Notes: a model not told the origin generated them from the sequence alone. A stretch of 64,000 nucleotides of DNA from Bacteroidaceae bacterium (GCA_017622495.1 JAGAQY010000055.1:1-64000), one strand, 5' to 3'; shown: positions 43,283-53,307, counted from the first letter of the stretch. Program-made: numbers and translations.

Positions 43283-43648
43283 ATGATACAGGTAGAATCC
43301 AGACTTACAGTATGTGACAACAGCGGCGCTAAAGAGGCTCTTTGTATCCGCGTTCTCGGCGGTACAAGAAGACGCTACGCTTCTGTTGGTGATGTGATCG
43401 TGGTATCCGTGAAGAGCGTTATACCTTCGAGCGATTTGAAGAAGGGTACCGTATCAAAAGCTTTGATTGTACGCACCAAGAAGGAGATTCGTCGTGCTGA
43501 TGGATCTTATATCCGCTTCGATGACAATGCTTGTGTTCTCTTGAACAATGCTGGTGAACTCAGAGCTAGTCGTATCTTCGGTCCCGTTGCACGTGAGCTT
43601 CGTGCCGTTAACATGAAGGTCGTTTCACTCGCACCGGAAGTACTCTAA
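43283..43648 (+). CDS. rplN: 50S ribosomal protein L14
   Basis: L14 lies at the subunit interface and forms intersubunit bridges. The 121-residue protein begins [19 protein letters not shown] and contains [14 protein letters not shown] and [15 protein letters not shown]. It starts 2 nt after the rpsQ stop. Confidence 0.98.
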   Translation: MIQVESRLTVCDNSGAKEALCIRVLGGTRRRYASVGDVIVVSVKSVIPSSDLKKGTVSKALIVRTKKEIRRADGSYIRFDDNACVLLNNAGELRASRIFGPVARELRAVNMKVVSLAPEVL

Positions 43649-43668
43649 TCTATAAAACAGGTAAAGTA

Positions 43669-43989
43669 ATGAGTAAGTTACATATTAAGAAAGGCGATAC
43701 GGTTTATGTAAATGCCGGCGAGAGCAAGGGTAAGACCGGTCGCGTATTGAAGGTGTTGGTAGAGAAGCAGCGCGCTATCGTTGAAGGCGTGAATATGGTT
43801 TCAAAGAGCACCAAGCCCAGCGCAAAGAACCCCCAAGGTGGTATTGTTAAACAGGAAGCGCCTATCCACATCTCTAACCTCAATGTGGTAGACCCCAAGA
43901 CAGGTAAGCCCACACGTATCGGCCGTAAGGTTGGTGCTGATGGTAAGTTGGTGCGTGTTTCTAAAAAATCAGGAGAGGAGATTAAGTAA
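43669..43989 (+). CDS. rplX: 50S ribosomal protein L24
   Basis: L24 is an early 50S assembly protein. The 106-residue KOW-domain protein shows [25 protein letters not shown]-type sequence at the N-terminus and [18 protein letters not shown] further on. Its stop overlaps the rplE start by one base (TAATG). Confidence 0.97.
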   Translation: MSKLHIKKGDTVYVNAGESKGKTGRVLKVLVEKQRAIVEGVNMVSKSTKPSAKNPQGGIVKQEAPIHISNLNVVDPKTGKPTRIGRKVGADGKLVRVSKKSGEEIK

Positions 43990-44546
43990 TGAGTAATACT
44001 GCAAGTCTTAAGAAAGAATATAACGAGCGCATTGCGCCCGCTTTGATGAAGCAATTCCAATATTCTTCTCCTATGCAGGTGCCTGTATTGAAGAAGATTG
44101 TAATCAACCAAGGTTTGGGTATGGCTACACAGGATAAGAAGATTATCGATGTCGCTATCAATGAGATTACCGCTATTACCGGTCAGAAGGCCGTAGCTAC
44201 CGTCTCTCGTAAGGACATCGCTAACTTCAAGCTGCGTAAGAAAATGCCCGTTGGTGTTATGGTAACACTTCGTCGTGAGAGAATGTATGAGTTCCTTGAG
44301 AAGCTCGTTCGCGTGGCTCTGCCCCGTATCCGTGACTTCAAGGGTATCGAAAGCAAGTTCGACGGTATGGGTAACTACTCTCTGGGTATCCAGGAGCAGA
44401 TTATCTTCCCCGAGATCAACATCGATAGCATCACTCGCATCTTGGGTATGAATATCACTTTCGTAACAACGGCTAAGACCGACGAAGAGGGTTATGCTCT
44501 TCTCAAGGAGTTCGGTTTGCCTTTTAAGAACGCTAAAAACGATTGA
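43989..44546 (+). CDS. rplE: 50S ribosomal protein L5
   Basis: L5 binds 5S rRNA and contacts the P-site tRNA. The 185-residue protein contains [34 protein letters not shown] and [26 protein letters not shown] stretch inside the rplX end lies 8-16 nt before the start and could help initiation. Confidence 0.98.
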   Translation: MSNTASLKKEYNERIAPALMKQFQYSSPMQVPVLKKIVINQGLGMATQDKKIIDVAINEITAITGQKAVATVSRKDIANFKLRKKMPVGVMVTLRRERMYEFLEKLVRVALPRIRDFKGIESKFDGMGNYSLGIQEQIIFPEINIDSITRILGMNITFVTTAKTDEEGYALLKEFGLPFKNAKND

Positions 44547-44550
44547 TAGT

Positions 44551-44850
44551 ATGGCAAAAGAATCAATGAAAGCTCGCGAGGTTAAGCGCGCAAAGATGGT
44601 TGCTCGTTACGCTGAGAAGCGTGCCGCTCTGAAGGAAATCGTAAGAACAGGTGACCCCGTAGAGGCTTACGAGGCTGCACAGAAGTTGCAATCTATTCCC
44701 AAGAACGCTAACCCCATCCGTTTGCACAACCGTTGCAAGCTGACTGGTCGTCCCAAAGGCTATATCCGCATGTTCGGTATTTCACGTATCCAATTCCGCG
44801 AGATGGCTTCTAAGGGCTTGATTCCCGGTGTAAAGAAAGCTAGCTGGTAA
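44551..44850 (+). CDS. rpsN: 30S ribosomal protein S14, zinc-independent type
   Basis: S14 belongs to the 30S head. The 99-residue protein begins [17 protein letters not shown] and has [25 protein letters not shown]. It has a single Cys and lacks the paired CxxC zinc motifs, so it is the long, zinc-free form. I start at 44551, 4 nt after the rplE stop. Confidence 0.97.
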   Translation: MAKESMKAREVKRAKMVARYAEKRAALKEIVRTGDPVEAYEAAQKLQSIPKNANPIRLHNRCKLTGRPKGYIRMFGISRIQFREMASKGLIPGVKKASW

Positions 44851-44880
44851 GAAATTTTCGAGATTGTTTAATAAATATTG

Positions 44881-44895
44881 TCAGGAGAGTCCTGA
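44881..44895 (+). other. Small hairpin upstream of rpsH
   Basis: TCAGGA and TCCTGA form a 6-bp stem around GAG, 20 nt before the rpsH start in a 65-nt gap. In E. coli S8 represses by binding near the L5/S14 region; a link here is only a possibility. Confidence 0.4.
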
Positions 44896-44915
44896 TTAAT
44901 TTAATTAAAAAAACT

Positions 44916-45311
44916 ATGACAGATCCAATTGCAGATTATCTGACGAGGTTGAGAAACGCAATCAGTGCAAAGCACAGAGTTGTAGAGGTTCCTGCCTCAA
45001 ATTTGAAGAAGGAGATCACCAAGATCCTCTTCGACAAGGGTTACATCTTGAACTACATGTTCGTAGAAGATGGTCCTCAGGGTACTATCAAGATTGCCTT
45101 GAAGTATGATGCCGCTAACAAGACTAGCGCAATCAAGAAATTGATTAGAGTATCTTCACCCGGTTTGCGTAAGTATACCGGCTACAAAGATATGCCGAGA
45201 GTTATTAATGGATTGGGTATTGCTATCTTATCTACATCCAAAGGTGTAATGACTGACAAGGAGGCTGCTGATCTGAAGATCGGTGGTGAGGTTCTTTGTT
45301 ACGTATATTAA
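44916..45311 (+). CDS. rpsH: 30S ribosomal protein S8
   Basis: S8 is a primary binder of the 16S central domain and a known translational repressor of the spc operon in E. coli. The 131-residue protein shows MTDPIADYLTRLRNA and the C-terminal GIAILSTSKGVMTDKEA segment. Length is normal. Confidence 0.98.
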   Translation: MTDPIADYLTRLRNAISAKHRVVEVPASNLKKEITKILFDKGYILNYMFVEDGPQGTIKIALKYDAANKTSAIKKLIRVSSPGLRKYTGYKDMPRVINGLGIAILSTSKGVMTDKEAADLKIGGEVLCYVY

Positions 45312-45312
45312 T

Positions 45313-45319
45313 AAGGAGG
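45313..45319 (+). promoter_or_regulatory. Strong Shine-Dalgarno sequence before rplF
   Basis: AAGGAGG lies in the rpsH-rplF gap, 7 nt before the ATG. It is non-coding, so it is a genuine initiation signal candidate rather than a codon effect. Confidence 0.85.
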
Positions 45320-45326
45320 ATTTGCT

Positions 45327-45881
45327 ATGTCTAGAATTGGTAAATTGCCTATCGCTATCCCTGCTGGTGTTACAGTAACACACAAGGATGATGTGGTTAC
45401 CGTTAAGGGACCCAAAGGTGAGTTGAGTCAATATGTAAATCCCCTGATCACTGTTACCATCAATCCCGGTGAGGTGATTGTATCTCGTAGCAGCGACGAA
45501 AAGCAGGAGCGTGCTTTCCACGGTTTGTATCGTGCTTTGATCAACAACATGGTTGTTGGTGTATCAGAAGGCTACAAGAAGGAGCTCGAGCTCGTAGGTG
45601 TAGGTTTCCGTGTTTCTAACACTGGTAACGTTATGGAGCTCGCTTTGGGCTTCACACACCCCATCTTCATGGTATTGCCTCCTGAAATCAAGGTTGAGAC
45701 CAAGACCGAGAGAAATAAGAACCCGCTGATTACATTGGAGTCTTGTGACAAGCAACTGCTTGGTGCAGTATGCGCTAAGATTCGCTCTTTCCGCAAGCCT
45801 GAACCGTATAAGGGCAAGGGTGTTAAGTTTGTTGGTGAGGTTATCCGTAGAAAGTCGGGTAAGTCGGCCGGCGCTAAGTAA
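45327..45881 (+). CDS. rplF: 50S ribosomal protein L6
   Basis: L6 lies near the GTPase-associated centre. The 184-residue two-domain protein begins MSRIGKLPIAIPAGV and ends with the RKPEPYKGKGVKFVGEVIRRKSGKS-type segment. Initiation is preceded by a perfect AAGGAGG. Confidence 0.98.
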   Translation: MSRIGKLPIAIPAGVTVTHKDDVVTVKGPKGELSQYVNPLITVTINPGEVIVSRSSDEKQERAFHGLYRALINNMVVGVSEGYKKELELVGVGFRVSNTGNVMELALGFTHPIFMVLPPEIKVETKTERNKNPLITLESCDKQLLGAVCAKIRSFRKPEPYKGKGVKFVGEVIRRKSGKSAGAK

Positions 45882-45906
45882 TTAACTCTTTAAAAGAAGT
45901 ACGATT

Positions 45907-46248
45907 ATGATTACAAAACAAGAAAGACGAATCAAAATTAAATATAGAGTACGTAATAAGATTTCAGGTACTCTGGAGCGTCCCCGTATGACCGTATTCC
46001 GCAGCAACAAGCAGATCTACGTTCAGATTATCGAGGACTTGAATGGCCGCACACTGGCTGCTGCTTCATCACTTGGCATGGAAAAGATGCCTAAGAAGGA
46101 GCAGGCTGCTAAGGTTGGTGAGCTTATCGCTCAGAAGGCTCAAGAGGCAGGTATCACTACTGTTGTATTTGACCGTAACGGATACCTCTATCACGGGAGA
46201 GTAAAAGAAGTGGCTGATGCCGCACGTAAAGGTGGACTTAAATTTTAA
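45907..46248 (+). CDS. rplR: 50S ribosomal protein L18
   Basis: L18 binds 5S rRNA in the central protuberance. The 113-residue protein has a basic N-terminus, [18 protein letters not shown], and the C-terminal [26 protein letters not shown]. Order L6-L18-S5 is standard. Confidence 0.97.
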   Translation: MITKQERRIKIKYRVRNKISGTLERPRMTVFRSNKQIYVQIIEDLNGRTLAAASSLGMEKMPKKEQAAKVGELIAQKAQEAGITTVVFDRNGYLYHGRVKEVADAARKGGLKF

Positions 46249-46253
46249 TCATC

Positions 46254-46766
46254 ATGGCAGTAAATAGAGTTAAGATAACTAACGATATCGAGTTGAAAGA
46301 TAGACTCGTTGCTATCAACCGTGTTACTAAGGTAACAAAAGGTGGACGCACCTTCACATTCGCTGCAATCGTTGTAGTAGGTAATGAGAATGGCGTTATC
46401 GGTTGGGGCTTGGGTAAAGCCGGTGAAGTAACTGCTGCTATTGCCAAGGGTGTAGAAGCTGCTAAGAAGAACCTTGTACGTGTTCCCGTGTTGAAGGGCA
46501 CTATTCCCCATGAGGTAGAGGTACGTTTTGGTGGTGCTCAGGTATTCTTGAAGCCCGCCTCTACCGGTACCGGTGTGGTTGCCGGTGGTGCTATGCGTGC
46601 CGTTCTTGAGAGTGTTGGTGTTACTGACGTTCTGGCTAAGTCAAAGGGTTCTTCTAATCCTCACAACCTCGTGAAGGCTACTATCAAGGCCCTCGAGGAA
46701 CTGAGAGATGCAAGAACCGTAGCTCAGAACAGAGGTATCAGTTTGGAACGTGTATTTAAAGGATAA
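46254..46766 (+). CDS. rpsE: 30S ribosomal protein S5
   Basis: S5 affects decoding accuracy and mRNA entry. The 170-residue protein has [36 protein letters not shown] and the [13 protein letters not shown] segment. It starts 5 nt after rplR. Confidence 0.98.
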   Translation: MAVNRVKITNDIELKDRLVAINRVTKVTKGGRTFTFAAIVVVGNENGVIGWGLGKAGEVTAAIAKGVEAAKKNLVRVPVLKGTIPHEVEVRFGGAQVFLKPASTGTGVVAGGAMRAVLESVGVTDVLAKSKGSSNPHNLVKATIKALEELRDARTVAQNRGISLERVFKG

Positions 46767-46771
46767 GGAGG
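46765..46771 (+). promoter_or_regulatory. Strong Shine-Dalgarno sequence before rpmD
   Basis: AAGGAGG spans the end of rpsE and the 13-nt gap, 8 nt before the rpmD ATG. Only its first two bases are in the rpsE stop codon. Confidence 0.85.
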
Positions 46772-46779
46772 AAACAGAA

Positions 46780-46956
46780 ATGGCAACTATTAAAGTAAAG
46801 CAAGTGAAAAGTAGAATCGGCGCTCCCGTAGATCAGAAGAGAACTCTCGATGCTCTCGGTTTGCGCAAGATGAACAAGGTAGTTGAGCATGAGGCTACTC
46901 CTTCGATTTTAGGTATGATCAACAAGGTTAAGCATCTGGTTGCTGTTGTTGAGTAA
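46780..46956 (+). CDS. rpmD: 50S ribosomal protein L30
   Basis: L30 is a small, non-universal 50S protein. The 58-residue product reads MATIKVKQVKSRIGAP and has LDALGLRKMNKVVEHE, typical of the family. A longer frame to 46750 runs back into rpsE and is not the gene. It has one of the few good Shine-Dalgarno sites in the cluster. Confidence 0.96.
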   Translation: MATIKVKQVKSRIGAPVDQKRTLDALGLRKMNKVVEHEATPSILGMINKVKHLVAVVE

Positions 46957-46982
46957 TTTATTTAAAACAAAAGATTACAGTT

Positions 46983-47429
46983 ATGAAATTAAATAGTTTA
47001 AAACCTGCTGAAGGCTCAACAAAGACGAGAAAGAGAATTGGCCGTGGTCCCGGTTCTGGCTTGGGTGGTACCTCTACCCGTGGTCATAAGGGTGCAAAGT
47101 CACGCTCTGGTTATTCTAAGAAGATTGGCTTCGAGGGTGGTCAGATGCCTTTGCAGCGTCGCGTGCCCAAGTTCGGTTTCAAGAATATCAACCGTGTTGA
47201 GTACAAGGCCATCAATATTGGCGTTATTCAGGCATTGGCAGATGAGAAGCAGTTGACAAAGGTTACTGTTGCTGACTTGATTGCTGCCGGTTTCGTATCG
47301 TCAAAGCATTTGGTAAAGATTCTTGGTAATGGCGAAATCACTTCAAAGCTTGAGGTAGAGGCTCATGCATTCTCTAAGAGTGCTGTTGCTGCTATCGAGG
47401 CTCAGGGTGGTAGTGCAGTAAAACTCTAA
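46983..47429 (+). CDS. rplO: 50S ribosomal protein L15
   Basis: L15 is a late assembly protein of the 50S subunit. The 148-residue product has the Gly/Arg-rich N-terminal extension (RKRIGRGPGSGLGGTSTRGHKG) and the globular C-terminal half. secY begins 3 nt after its stop. Confidence 0.98.
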   Translation: MKLNSLKPAEGSTKTRKRIGRGPGSGLGGTSTRGHKGAKSRSGYSKKIGFEGGQMPLQRRVPKFGFKNINRVEYKAINIGVIQALADEKQLTKVTVADLIAAGFVSSKHLVKILGNGEITSKLEVEAHAFSKSAVAAIEAQGGSAVKL

Positions 47430-47432
47430 TTT

Positions 47433-48824
47433 ATGCATCCATTATTAGTAGTACTAATTATCGTAGCTGTTCTTGCGCTTTTCGGTTACTGGAAGCGCAA
47501 GACAGTTATGGATATCTGGAAGATTGAAGACCTGAGGGCTAAGCTTTGCATCACCTTCGGTTTCGTATTGGTTTATCGCCTGGGTACTCAGATTGTGTTG
47601 CCCGGTATTGATCCCAACATGTTGGTTCAATTGCGCGAACAGACTGGTACAGGTCTTCTTTCTCTGCTTGATATGTTCTCCGGTGGTGCTTTCTCTAACG
47701 CCTCTATTTTTGCGTTGGGAGTAATGCCCTATATCTCTGCCTCAATTATTGTACAGCTTCTGGGTATGGTTATCCCCCAGTTCCAGAAGATGCAGCGTGA
47801 GGGTGAGAGTGGCCGTAGGAAGATGAATCAGATTACCCGCTATCTGACTATCGCTGTACTTATTGTACAGGGTTTTGCCTATATGCAGAACTTGCGATAT
47901 CAGGCAGCTGGTGCAATTAATCCTTCCATTAGTTGGGTAGGCTTCTTGATTACATCAATCATCATCTTGGCTGCCGGTAGTATGTTTATCCTCTGGATTG
48001 GTGAACGTATCACTGATAAGGGTCTTGGCAACGGTATTTCACTGATCATCTTGGTCGGTATTATCGCTCGCCTGCCTCAGGCTCTCGTTCAGGAATTCAC
48101 ATCTCGTACAGCTGAGACCGGTAATGGTGGCTTGATTATGTTCCTTATCGAACTGATTGTCCTTTATGCTATCATCTCTGGCGCTATCATGCTCGTTCAG
48201 GGTGTACGTAAAGTTCCTGTACAGTATGCTAAGCAGATTGTAAGTGGTAAGCAGTATGGTGGTGCACGTCAGTACATTCCTTTGAAGGTGAATGCTGCCA
48301 ATGTGATGCCTATCATCTTTGCGCAGGCCATCATGTTCATACCGTTGGCTTTTGTCAACTATGCAGCTCTTGAAAACGCTCCTGAGTGGGTTCGTCTGTT
48401 GCTCGATATGAACAGCTGGTTGTATAACCTCGTATTCGCTATCTTGATTATCGCGTTCACACTGTTCTATACAGCGATTACCGTTAATCCTACTCAGATG
48501 GCTGAGGATATCAAGCGCAACAATGGCTTTATCCCTGGCGTTAAGCCCGGTAAGCCTACTGCCGATTATCTTGATGTTATTATGTCTCGTATCACATGGC
48601 CGGGTGCTCTTCTCTTGGCTGTTGTGGCTATCCTCCCCGCTTTTGCATCTATGTTTGGTGTTAAGGCTGAGTTTGCACAGTTCTTCGGTGGTACATCACT
48701 CCTCATCTTGGTGGGTGTAGTACTCGATACTCTGCAGCAGATTGAGAGCCATTTGTTGATGAGGCATTATGATGGTTTGTTGAAGAACGGCCGTATCAAG
48801 GGACGTTCAGGTGCAGCCTATTAA
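47433..48824 (+). CDS. secY: Preprotein translocase subunit SecY
   Basis: SecY is the protein-conducting channel of the Sec translocon in the inner membrane. It has the usual ten membrane segments and motifs such as NMFSGGAFSNASIFALG, GESGRRKMN and ERITDKGLGNGIS. The ATG at 47433 yields 463 residues. The first ~22 (MHPLLVVLIIVAVLALFGYW) form an extra hydrophobic segment ahead of the usual IWKIEDLRAKL start of Bacteroidetes SecY. An internal ATG at 47508 would give a conventional-length protein beginning MDIWKIED. Which start is used is uncertain. The gene follows rplO by 3 nt and precedes map. Confidence 0.95.
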   Translation: MHPLLVVLIIVAVLALFGYWKRKTVMDIWKIEDLRAKLCITFGFVLVYRLGTQIVLPGIDPNMLVQLREQTGTGLLSLLDMFSGGAFSNASIFALGVMPYISASIIVQLLGMVIPQFQKMQREGESGRRKMNQITRYLTIAVLIVQGFAYMQNLRYQAAGAINPSISWVGFLITSIIILAAGSMFILWIGERITDKGLGNGISLIILVGIIARLPQALVQEFTSRTAETGNGGLIMFLIELIVLYAIISGAIMLVQGVRKVPVQYAKQIVSGKQYGGARQYIPLKVNAANVMPIIFAQAIMFIPLAFVNYAALENAPEWVRLLLDMNSWLYNLVFAILIIAFTLFYTAITVNPTQMAEDIKRNNGFIPGVKPGKPTADYLDVIMSRITWPGALLLAVVAILPAFASMFGVKAEFAQFFGGTSLLILVGVVLDTLQQIESHLLMRHYDGLLKNGRIKGRSGAAY

Positions 48825-48836
48825 GAATTATTGTAG

Positions 48837-49640
48837 ATGATATTTCTTAAGACACAGGATGAGATAGAACTACTTCGCCAAAGTAATCTCCTTGTCGGGA
48901 GAACTTTGGCGGAGATTGCCAAAATAATCAAGCCGGGTGTAACAACTCGCCAGCTCGATAAGGTGGCTGAGGAGTTTATCCGGGATCATGGTGCGGAACC
49001 CACTTTTAAGGGCTTCCCCCACTACGAACCTGGCTATCCCGCATTTCCCGGTACCTTGTGTACTTCGGTTAATGATATGGTTGTTCATGGCATACCCAAC
49101 GATATTGAACTGAAGGATGGTGACATCGTTTCGGTAGATTGTGGAACCTATATGAATGGTTTTTGCGGTGACTCTGCTTATACCTTTTGTGTAGGTGAGG
49201 TGTCTGAAGAGGTGAAAGAACTTCTTCGTGTGACCAAGGAAGCGCTCTATTTAGGTATTGAAAATGCTGTTCACGGCAAGCGCCTTGGCGATATAGGCTA
49301 CGCTGTACAGAAGCATTGTGAGTCGCATGGCTACGGTGTGGTACGCGAGTTTGTTGGTCATGGTATCGGTCGTGAGATGCACGAAGATCCTCAAGTGCCT
49401 AATTACGGTAACCGTGGGCGTGGTACACTGCTCAAACAGGGAATGTGTATCGCAATCGAACCGATGATAACTCAGGGGAATCGTAGGATCAAGTGGCACA
49501 ACGATGGATGGGGTGTTTCGACTGCTGATGGTAAGTGTGCCGCTCACTTTGAACACACAGTTGCTGTAGGCATGGGTAAGGCAGATATTCTGTCTTCATT
49601 CGAGTTTGTTGAGGAAGTATTACGTAATAAAGAGTATTAA
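48837..49640 (+). CDS. map: Type I methionine aminopeptidase
   Basis: The enzyme removes the initiator methionine from nascent proteins using a dinuclear metal centre. The 267-residue sequence shows [19 protein letters not shown] with its aspartate ligands, [12 protein letters not shown] (histidine), IAIEPMI (glutamate) and the final FEHTVAV glutamate. It lies in the secY-map-infA order typical of the spc-alpha junction. infA begins 1 nt after its stop. Confidence 0.97.
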   Translation: MIFLKTQDEIELLRQSNLLVGRTLAEIAKIIKPGVTTRQLDKVAEEFIRDHGAEPTFKGFPHYEPGYPAFPGTLCTSVNDMVVHGIPNDIELKDGDIVSVDCGTYMNGFCGDSAYTFCVGEVSEEVKELLRVTKEALYLGIENAVHGKRLGDIGYAVQKHCESHGYGVVREFVGHGIGREMHEDPQVPNYGNRGRGTLLKQGMCIAIEPMITQGNRRIKWHNDGWGVSTADGKCAAHFEHTVAVGMGKADILSSFEFVEEVLRNKEY

Positions 49641-49641
49641 T

Positions 49642-49860
49642 ATGGCAAAGCAGACAGCTATTGAACAAGATGGTACCATTGTAGAGGCATTGTCCAATGC
49701 AATGTTCCGCGTTGAGTTGGAAAACGGACATGAGATTACCGCTCACATATCGGGAAAGATGCGTATGCACTACATTAAAATTCTTCCCGGTGACCGTGTT
49801 AAGGTAGAAATGTCACCATATGACCTTACAAAAGGTAGAATCAGTTTCAGATATAAATAA
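49642..49860 (+). CDS. infA: Translation initiation factor IF-1
   Basis: IF-1 blocks the A site during initiation. The 72-residue OB-fold protein reads [20 protein letters not shown] and has [23 protein letters not shown] start at 49642; the frame upstream of it lies within map. Confidence 0.98.
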   Translation: MAKQTAIEQDGTIVEALSNAMFRVELENGHEITAHISGKMRMHYIKILPGDRVKVEMSPYDLTKGRISFRYK

Positions 49861-49874
49861 AACAAAATACGAAT

Positions 49875-49991
49875 ATGAAAGTAAGAGCATCATTGAAAAA
49901 ACGTTCCGCAGATTGCAAAATTGTTAGACGTCACGGAACTTTGTATGTTATTAACAAGAAAAATCCTAAGGAAAAGCAACGTCAAGGATAA
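49875..49991 (+). CDS. rpmJ: 50S ribosomal protein L36, zinc-free type
   Basis: The gene encodes only 38 residues, beginning [15 protein letters not shown] and ending NPKEKQRQG. The canonical L36 zinc ribbon needs three Cys and a His; here a single Cys remains (residue 14), so this is the zinc-independent form common in Bacteroidetes. It lies 14 nt after infA and 35 nt before rpsM, the normal location. Confidence 0.96.
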   Translation: MKVRASLKKRSADCKIVRRHGTLYVINKKNPKEKQRQG

Positions 49992-50026
49992 TTTTTTAGT
50001 AATTTTGCAGAAAATTTAGAAAATAT

Positions 50027-50407
50027 ATGGCTATAAGAATTGCTGGAGTAGACATACCTCAGAACAAAAGAGGTGAAATCGCACTGACCTATATCTATGG
50101 TATCGGTCGCAGCAGTGCAAACCAGATCCTTGAGAAGGCTGGTGTAGATAAGGATGTTAAAGTAAAGGACTGGACCGATGATATGGCTGCAGCTGTACGT
50201 GAAGTAATCGGTGCAGAGTTTAAGGTTGAAGGTGATCTTCGCTCTGAGGTTCAGTTGAACATCAAGCGCTTGATGGATATCGGTTGCTATCGTGGTGTCC
50301 GTCATCGTATCGGCTTGCCTGTTCGTGGTCAAAGCACAAAGAACAATGCCCGTACACGTAAGGGTCGCAAGAAAACTGTTGCTAACAAGAAGAAAGCCAC
50401 AAAGTAA
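50027..50407 (+). CDS. rpsM: 30S ribosomal protein S13
   Basis: S13 forms bridges to the 50S subunit and contacts P-site tRNA. The 126-residue protein shows [24 protein letters not shown] and the C-terminal [16 protein letters not shown] basic tail. Confidence 0.98.
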   Translation: MAIRIAGVDIPQNKRGEIALTYIYGIGRSSANQILEKAGVDKDVKVKDWTDDMAAAVREVIGAEFKVEGDLRSEVQLNIKRLMDIGCYRGVRHRIGLPVRGQSTKNNARTRKGRKKTVANKKKATK

Positions 50408-50431
50408 GAATTAAAAGTTGATATATAAACT

Positions 50432-50821
50432 ATGGCAAAAAAATCAGTCGTAACAAAGAAAAGAAATGTGAAGGTTGATGCAATAGGACAGCTTCATGTT
50501 CATTCATCATTCAATAACATTATTGTTTCGCTTGCTAACGGTGAAGGCGAGGTTATCTCTTGGTCTTCGGCAGGTAAGATGGGATTCCGTGGTTCTAAGA
50601 AGAACACACCCTATGCAGCTCAGATGGCAGCAGAGGATTGCGCTAAGGTTGCTTATGACCTTGGCTTGAGAAAAGTAAAGGCTTATGTGAAGGGTCCTGG
50701 TAACGGACGTGAGTCTGCTATCCGCTCGGTACACGGAGCAGGTATTGAGGTTATCGAAATTGTTGACGTTACACCGCTGCCCCACAACGGTTGCCGTCCT
50801 CCCAAGAGAAGAAAAGTATAA
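50432..50821 (+). CDS. rpsK: 30S ribosomal protein S11
   Basis: S11 lies on the 30S platform near the mRNA exit. The 129-residue protein shows [18 protein letters not shown] and [17 protein letters not shown] at the C-terminus. A 119-nt spacer separates it from rpsD. Confidence 0.98.
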   Translation: MAKKSVVTKKRNVKVDAIGQLHVHSSFNNIIVSLANGEGEVISWSSAGKMGFRGSKKNTPYAAQMAAEDCAKVAYDLGLRKVKAYVKGPGNGRESAIRSVHGAGIEVIEIVDVTPLPHNGCRPPKRRKV

Positions 50822-50940
50822 TATAACCTATTCCCGACAGTTATTCCGCATTGTCTTTTTGGATTGTATTCTTCCTATCTGCAATCGCGGCTGTAGGCAC
50901 TGCTGAATGAACGTTGAGAATGCTTAATTGATCAAAGAAA
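50822..50940 (+). other. rpsK-rpsD spacer, possible S4 leader
   Basis: At 119 nt this is the longest gap in the alpha-type part of the cluster. It contains no reading frame of note and only weak stems. In E. coli S4 represses this operon through a leader structure; a similar role here is speculation. Confidence 0.3.
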
Positions 50941-51549
50941 ATGGCAAGATATACTGGACCAAAAACAAAGATTGCTCGTCGATTCGGTGAACCCATCTTC
51001 GGGCCTGATAAAATTTTAGCTAAGAGAAACTTCCCTCCTGGCCAGCATGGTAACAACAAGCGTCGTAAGACCTCTGAGTACGGTCTTATGTTGGCTGAGA
51101 AGCAGAAGGCTAAGTATACATACGGTGTATTGGAGCGTCAGTTCCGCAACCTTTTCGATGCAGCTGCTCGTAAGAATGGTATTACTGGTGTGCTTCTTCT
51201 TCAGGGTCTTGAGTCTCGTCTCGACAACGTAGTGTATCGTTTGGGTATCGCTCCCACACGTGCTGCTGCTCGTCAGCTCGTTTCTCACAAGCACATCGTG
51301 CTTAACGGCAAGGTGGTAAACATTCCTTCTTGTGCTGTTAAGCCCGGTGATGTAGTAGGTGTTCGCGAGAAGTCTAAGTCTCTTGAGGTTATTGAGGCTT
51401 CTTTGGCTGGTTTCAATCACAGCAAGTATCCTTGGATTGAGTGGGATGAGTCAGCTAAGGCAGGTAAGTTCCTCCACGTTCCTGCTCGTGAGGATATCCC
51501 TGAGAATATCAAGGAGCAACTGATTGTAGAATTGTACTCTAAAAATTAA
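50941..51549 (+). CDS. rpsD: 30S ribosomal protein S4
   Basis: S4 nucleates 30S body assembly. The 202-residue protein begins [19 protein letters not shown] and has the S4 RNA-binding domain [24 protein letters not shown] near residues 95-120. The N-terminal zinc-type Cys cluster of some S4 proteins is absent. Confidence 0.98.
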   Translation: MARYTGPKTKIARRFGEPIFGPDKILAKRNFPPGQHGNNKRRKTSEYGLMLAEKQKAKYTYGVLERQFRNLFDAAARKNGITGVLLLQGLESRLDNVVYRLGIAPTRAAARQLVSHKHIVLNGKVVNIPSCAVKPGDVVGVREKSKSLEVIEASLAGFNHSKYPWIEWDESAKAGKFLHVPAREDIPENIKEQLIVELYSKN

Positions 51550-51559
51550 TAATTTATTC

Positions 51560-52552
51560 ATGGCGATATTAGCATTTCAAAAACCTGATAAAGTTATCAT
51601 GTTGGAGGCCGACTCGAAGTTTGGTAAGTTCGAGTTCCGTCCCCTTGAGCCCGGTTTCGGTATTACTATCGGTAATGCCCTCCGTCGCATTCTCCTTTCT
51701 TCTTTGGAAGGCTTTGCTATCAATACCATTAAGATTGATGGTGTTGAGCATGAGTTTGCTACGGTACCTGGTGTAAAGGAAGATGTTACCAACATCATCT
51801 TGAATCTGAAGCAAGTTCGATTCAAACAGATTGTAGAAGAAGTTGAAACGGAGAAAGTAAGTATCACCGTTGAGAACGCCACAGAATTCAAGGCTGGTGA
51901 TATAGGTAAGAGCCTGAGTGGATTTGAAGTGTTAAATCCTGAATTGGTTATTTGCCACTTAGATTCCAACGCTACAATGCAGATAGAGTTGTCTATCAAC
52001 AAGGGCCGTGGTTATGTTCCTTCTGAGGAAAACCGTGTGTTCTGCACAGATGTTAACACCATCCCGGTAGACTCTATCTATACACCTATCCGTAATGTCA
52101 AGTACCAGATTGAGCAGTATCGTGTAGAGCAGAAGACTGACTACGATAAGCTCGTACTTGAAATTTCTACCGATGGTTCCATTCACCCGAAGGATGCCTT
52201 GAAGGAGGCTGCCAAGATCCTTATCCACCACTTCATGTTGTTCTCTGACGAGAAGATTACTCTCGAAAATACAGAGTTCGACGCTAACGAAGAGTTTGAT
52301 GAGGAAGTACTGCATATGCGCCAGCTCTTGAAGACCAAGTTGACCGACATGAATCTCTCTGTTCGTGCTCTCAACTGCTTGAAGGCTGCTGAGGTAGATA
52401 CCCTTGGCCAGCTCGTTCAGTTCAACAAGACTGACCTCCTCAAGTTCCGTAACTTCGGTAAGAAATCGCTCACAGAGCTTGATGATTTGCTCGAGAGTCT
52501 GAATCTGTCGTTTGGAACTGATATATCAAAATACAAATTAGATAAAGAATAA
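51560..52552 (+). CDS. rpoA: DNA-directed RNA polymerase subunit alpha
   Basis: The alpha subunit dimerises to seed RNA polymerase assembly and contacts activators and UP elements. The 330-residue protein has the N-terminal dimerisation domain ([19 protein letters not shown] near residues 30-50). The helical C-terminal domain covers ~250-330 ([33 protein letters not shown]). It follows rpsD by 10 nt and precedes rplQ by 5 nt. Confidence 0.98.
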   Translation: MAILAFQKPDKVIMLEADSKFGKFEFRPLEPGFGITIGNALRRILLSSLEGFAINTIKIDGVEHEFATVPGVKEDVTNIILNLKQVRFKQIVEEVETEKVSITVENATEFKAGDIGKSLSGFEVLNPELVICHLDSNATMQIELSINKGRGYVPSEENRVFCTDVNTIPVDSIYTPIRNVKYQIEQYRVEQKTDYDKLVLEISTDGSIHPKDALKEAAKILIHHFMLFSDEKITLENTEFDANEEFDEEVLHMRQLLKTKLTDMNLSVRALNCLKAAEVDTLGQLVQFNKTDLLKFRNFGKKSLTELDDLLESLNLSFGTDISKYKLDKE

Positions 52553-52557
52553 TTGAA

Positions 52558-53043
52558 ATGAGACATAACAAGAAATTCAATCATCTGGGTCGTACTGCAT
52601 CCCACAGAAGTGCAATGCTCGCAAACATGGCATGCTCTCTGATCAAGCACAAAAGAATCACTACGACTCTCGCAAAGGCCAAGGCACTGAAGAAGTACGT
52701 TGAGCCTCTGATCACCAAGTCAAAGAACGACACTACCAATTCTCGTCGTGTAGTATTCAGCTACCTGCAGGACAAGTATGCTGTAACCGAACTCTTCAAG
52801 GAGATTGCCGTTAAGGTTGGCGACCGTCCCGGTGGCTACACCCGTATCATCAAGCTCGGTTCACGTATGAGCGATGCAGCTCCTATGGCATTCATCGAAC
52901 TCGTAGATTACAACGAGAATATGGCTAAGGTTGCTAAGAAGGCTACCCGTACTCGTCGTTCTAAGAAGAGTGCAGCAGCTGCTCCGGCTGTTGAAGCTCC
53001 TGCTACCGAGGCTCCTGCCGCTGAGGAAGCAAAAGCCGAATAA
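52558..53043 (+). CDS. rplQ: 50S ribosomal protein L17 with Ala/Pro/Glu-rich tail
   Basis: L17 lies at the tunnel exit region. The core (residues 1-~125) is standard: [17 protein letters not shown] and [17 protein letters not shown]. The remaining ~35 residues are low-complexity, rich in Ala, Pro and Glu ([18 protein letters not shown]), giving 161 residues against roughly 120-130 in most bacteria. Such tails are seen in Bacteroidetes L17 and are probably disordered. It is the last gene of the block and is followed by a strong terminator. Confidence 0.96.
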   Translation: MRHNKKFNHLGRTASHRSAMLANMACSLIKHKRITTTLAKAKALKKYVEPLITKSKNDTTNSRRVVFSYLQDKYAVTELFKEIAVKVGDRPGGYTRIIKLGSRMSDAAPMAFIELVDYNENMAKVAKKATRTRRSKKSAAAAPAVEAPATEAPAAEEAKAE

Positions 53044-53064
53044 TTCATTTATAGCTATATTACG

Positions 53065-53100
53065 AGTGAGGCGCAACGTGAGTTGCGCCTCACTTTTTTT
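53065..53100 (+). terminator. Terminator of the ribosomal block
   Basis: A perfect 12-bp stem (53065-53076 with 53083-53094) with a 6-nt loop runs into TTTTTTT 22 nt after rplQ. Confidence 0.93.
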
Positions 53101-53143
53101 GTTTTTATGAAAATAACATTTCAATCAGGAAAGCACAACGCGC

Positions 53144-53229
53144 AAAATCGCACCTGCGATTTTGCGAAATGGCAGGTGCGATTTTCGAAAAACGGACATG
53201 CGATTCATGAAAATGGCAGGTGCGATTTT
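53144..53229. repeat. 22-bp-period AAAATCGCA array, copy 3 (mainly inverted)
   Basis: One AAAATCGCA at 53144 forms a palindrome with TGCGATTTT at 53155. TGCGATT(TT) then recurs at 53177, 53199 and 53221, exactly 22 nt apart. Unit bodies read GGCAGG(T) before TGCGATTTT, the reverse complement of the CCTGCC seen at 9025. The 390-nt gap here also holds the rplQ terminator and the promoter at 53308. Confidence 0.9.
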
Positions 53230-53307
53230 AAGGCTCGATCACTTTGTGTTAGTTTATTATGGTATGTTGCTCAATTTTAGTCTCTGCGACGAAAACATGG
53301 GCAAAAG

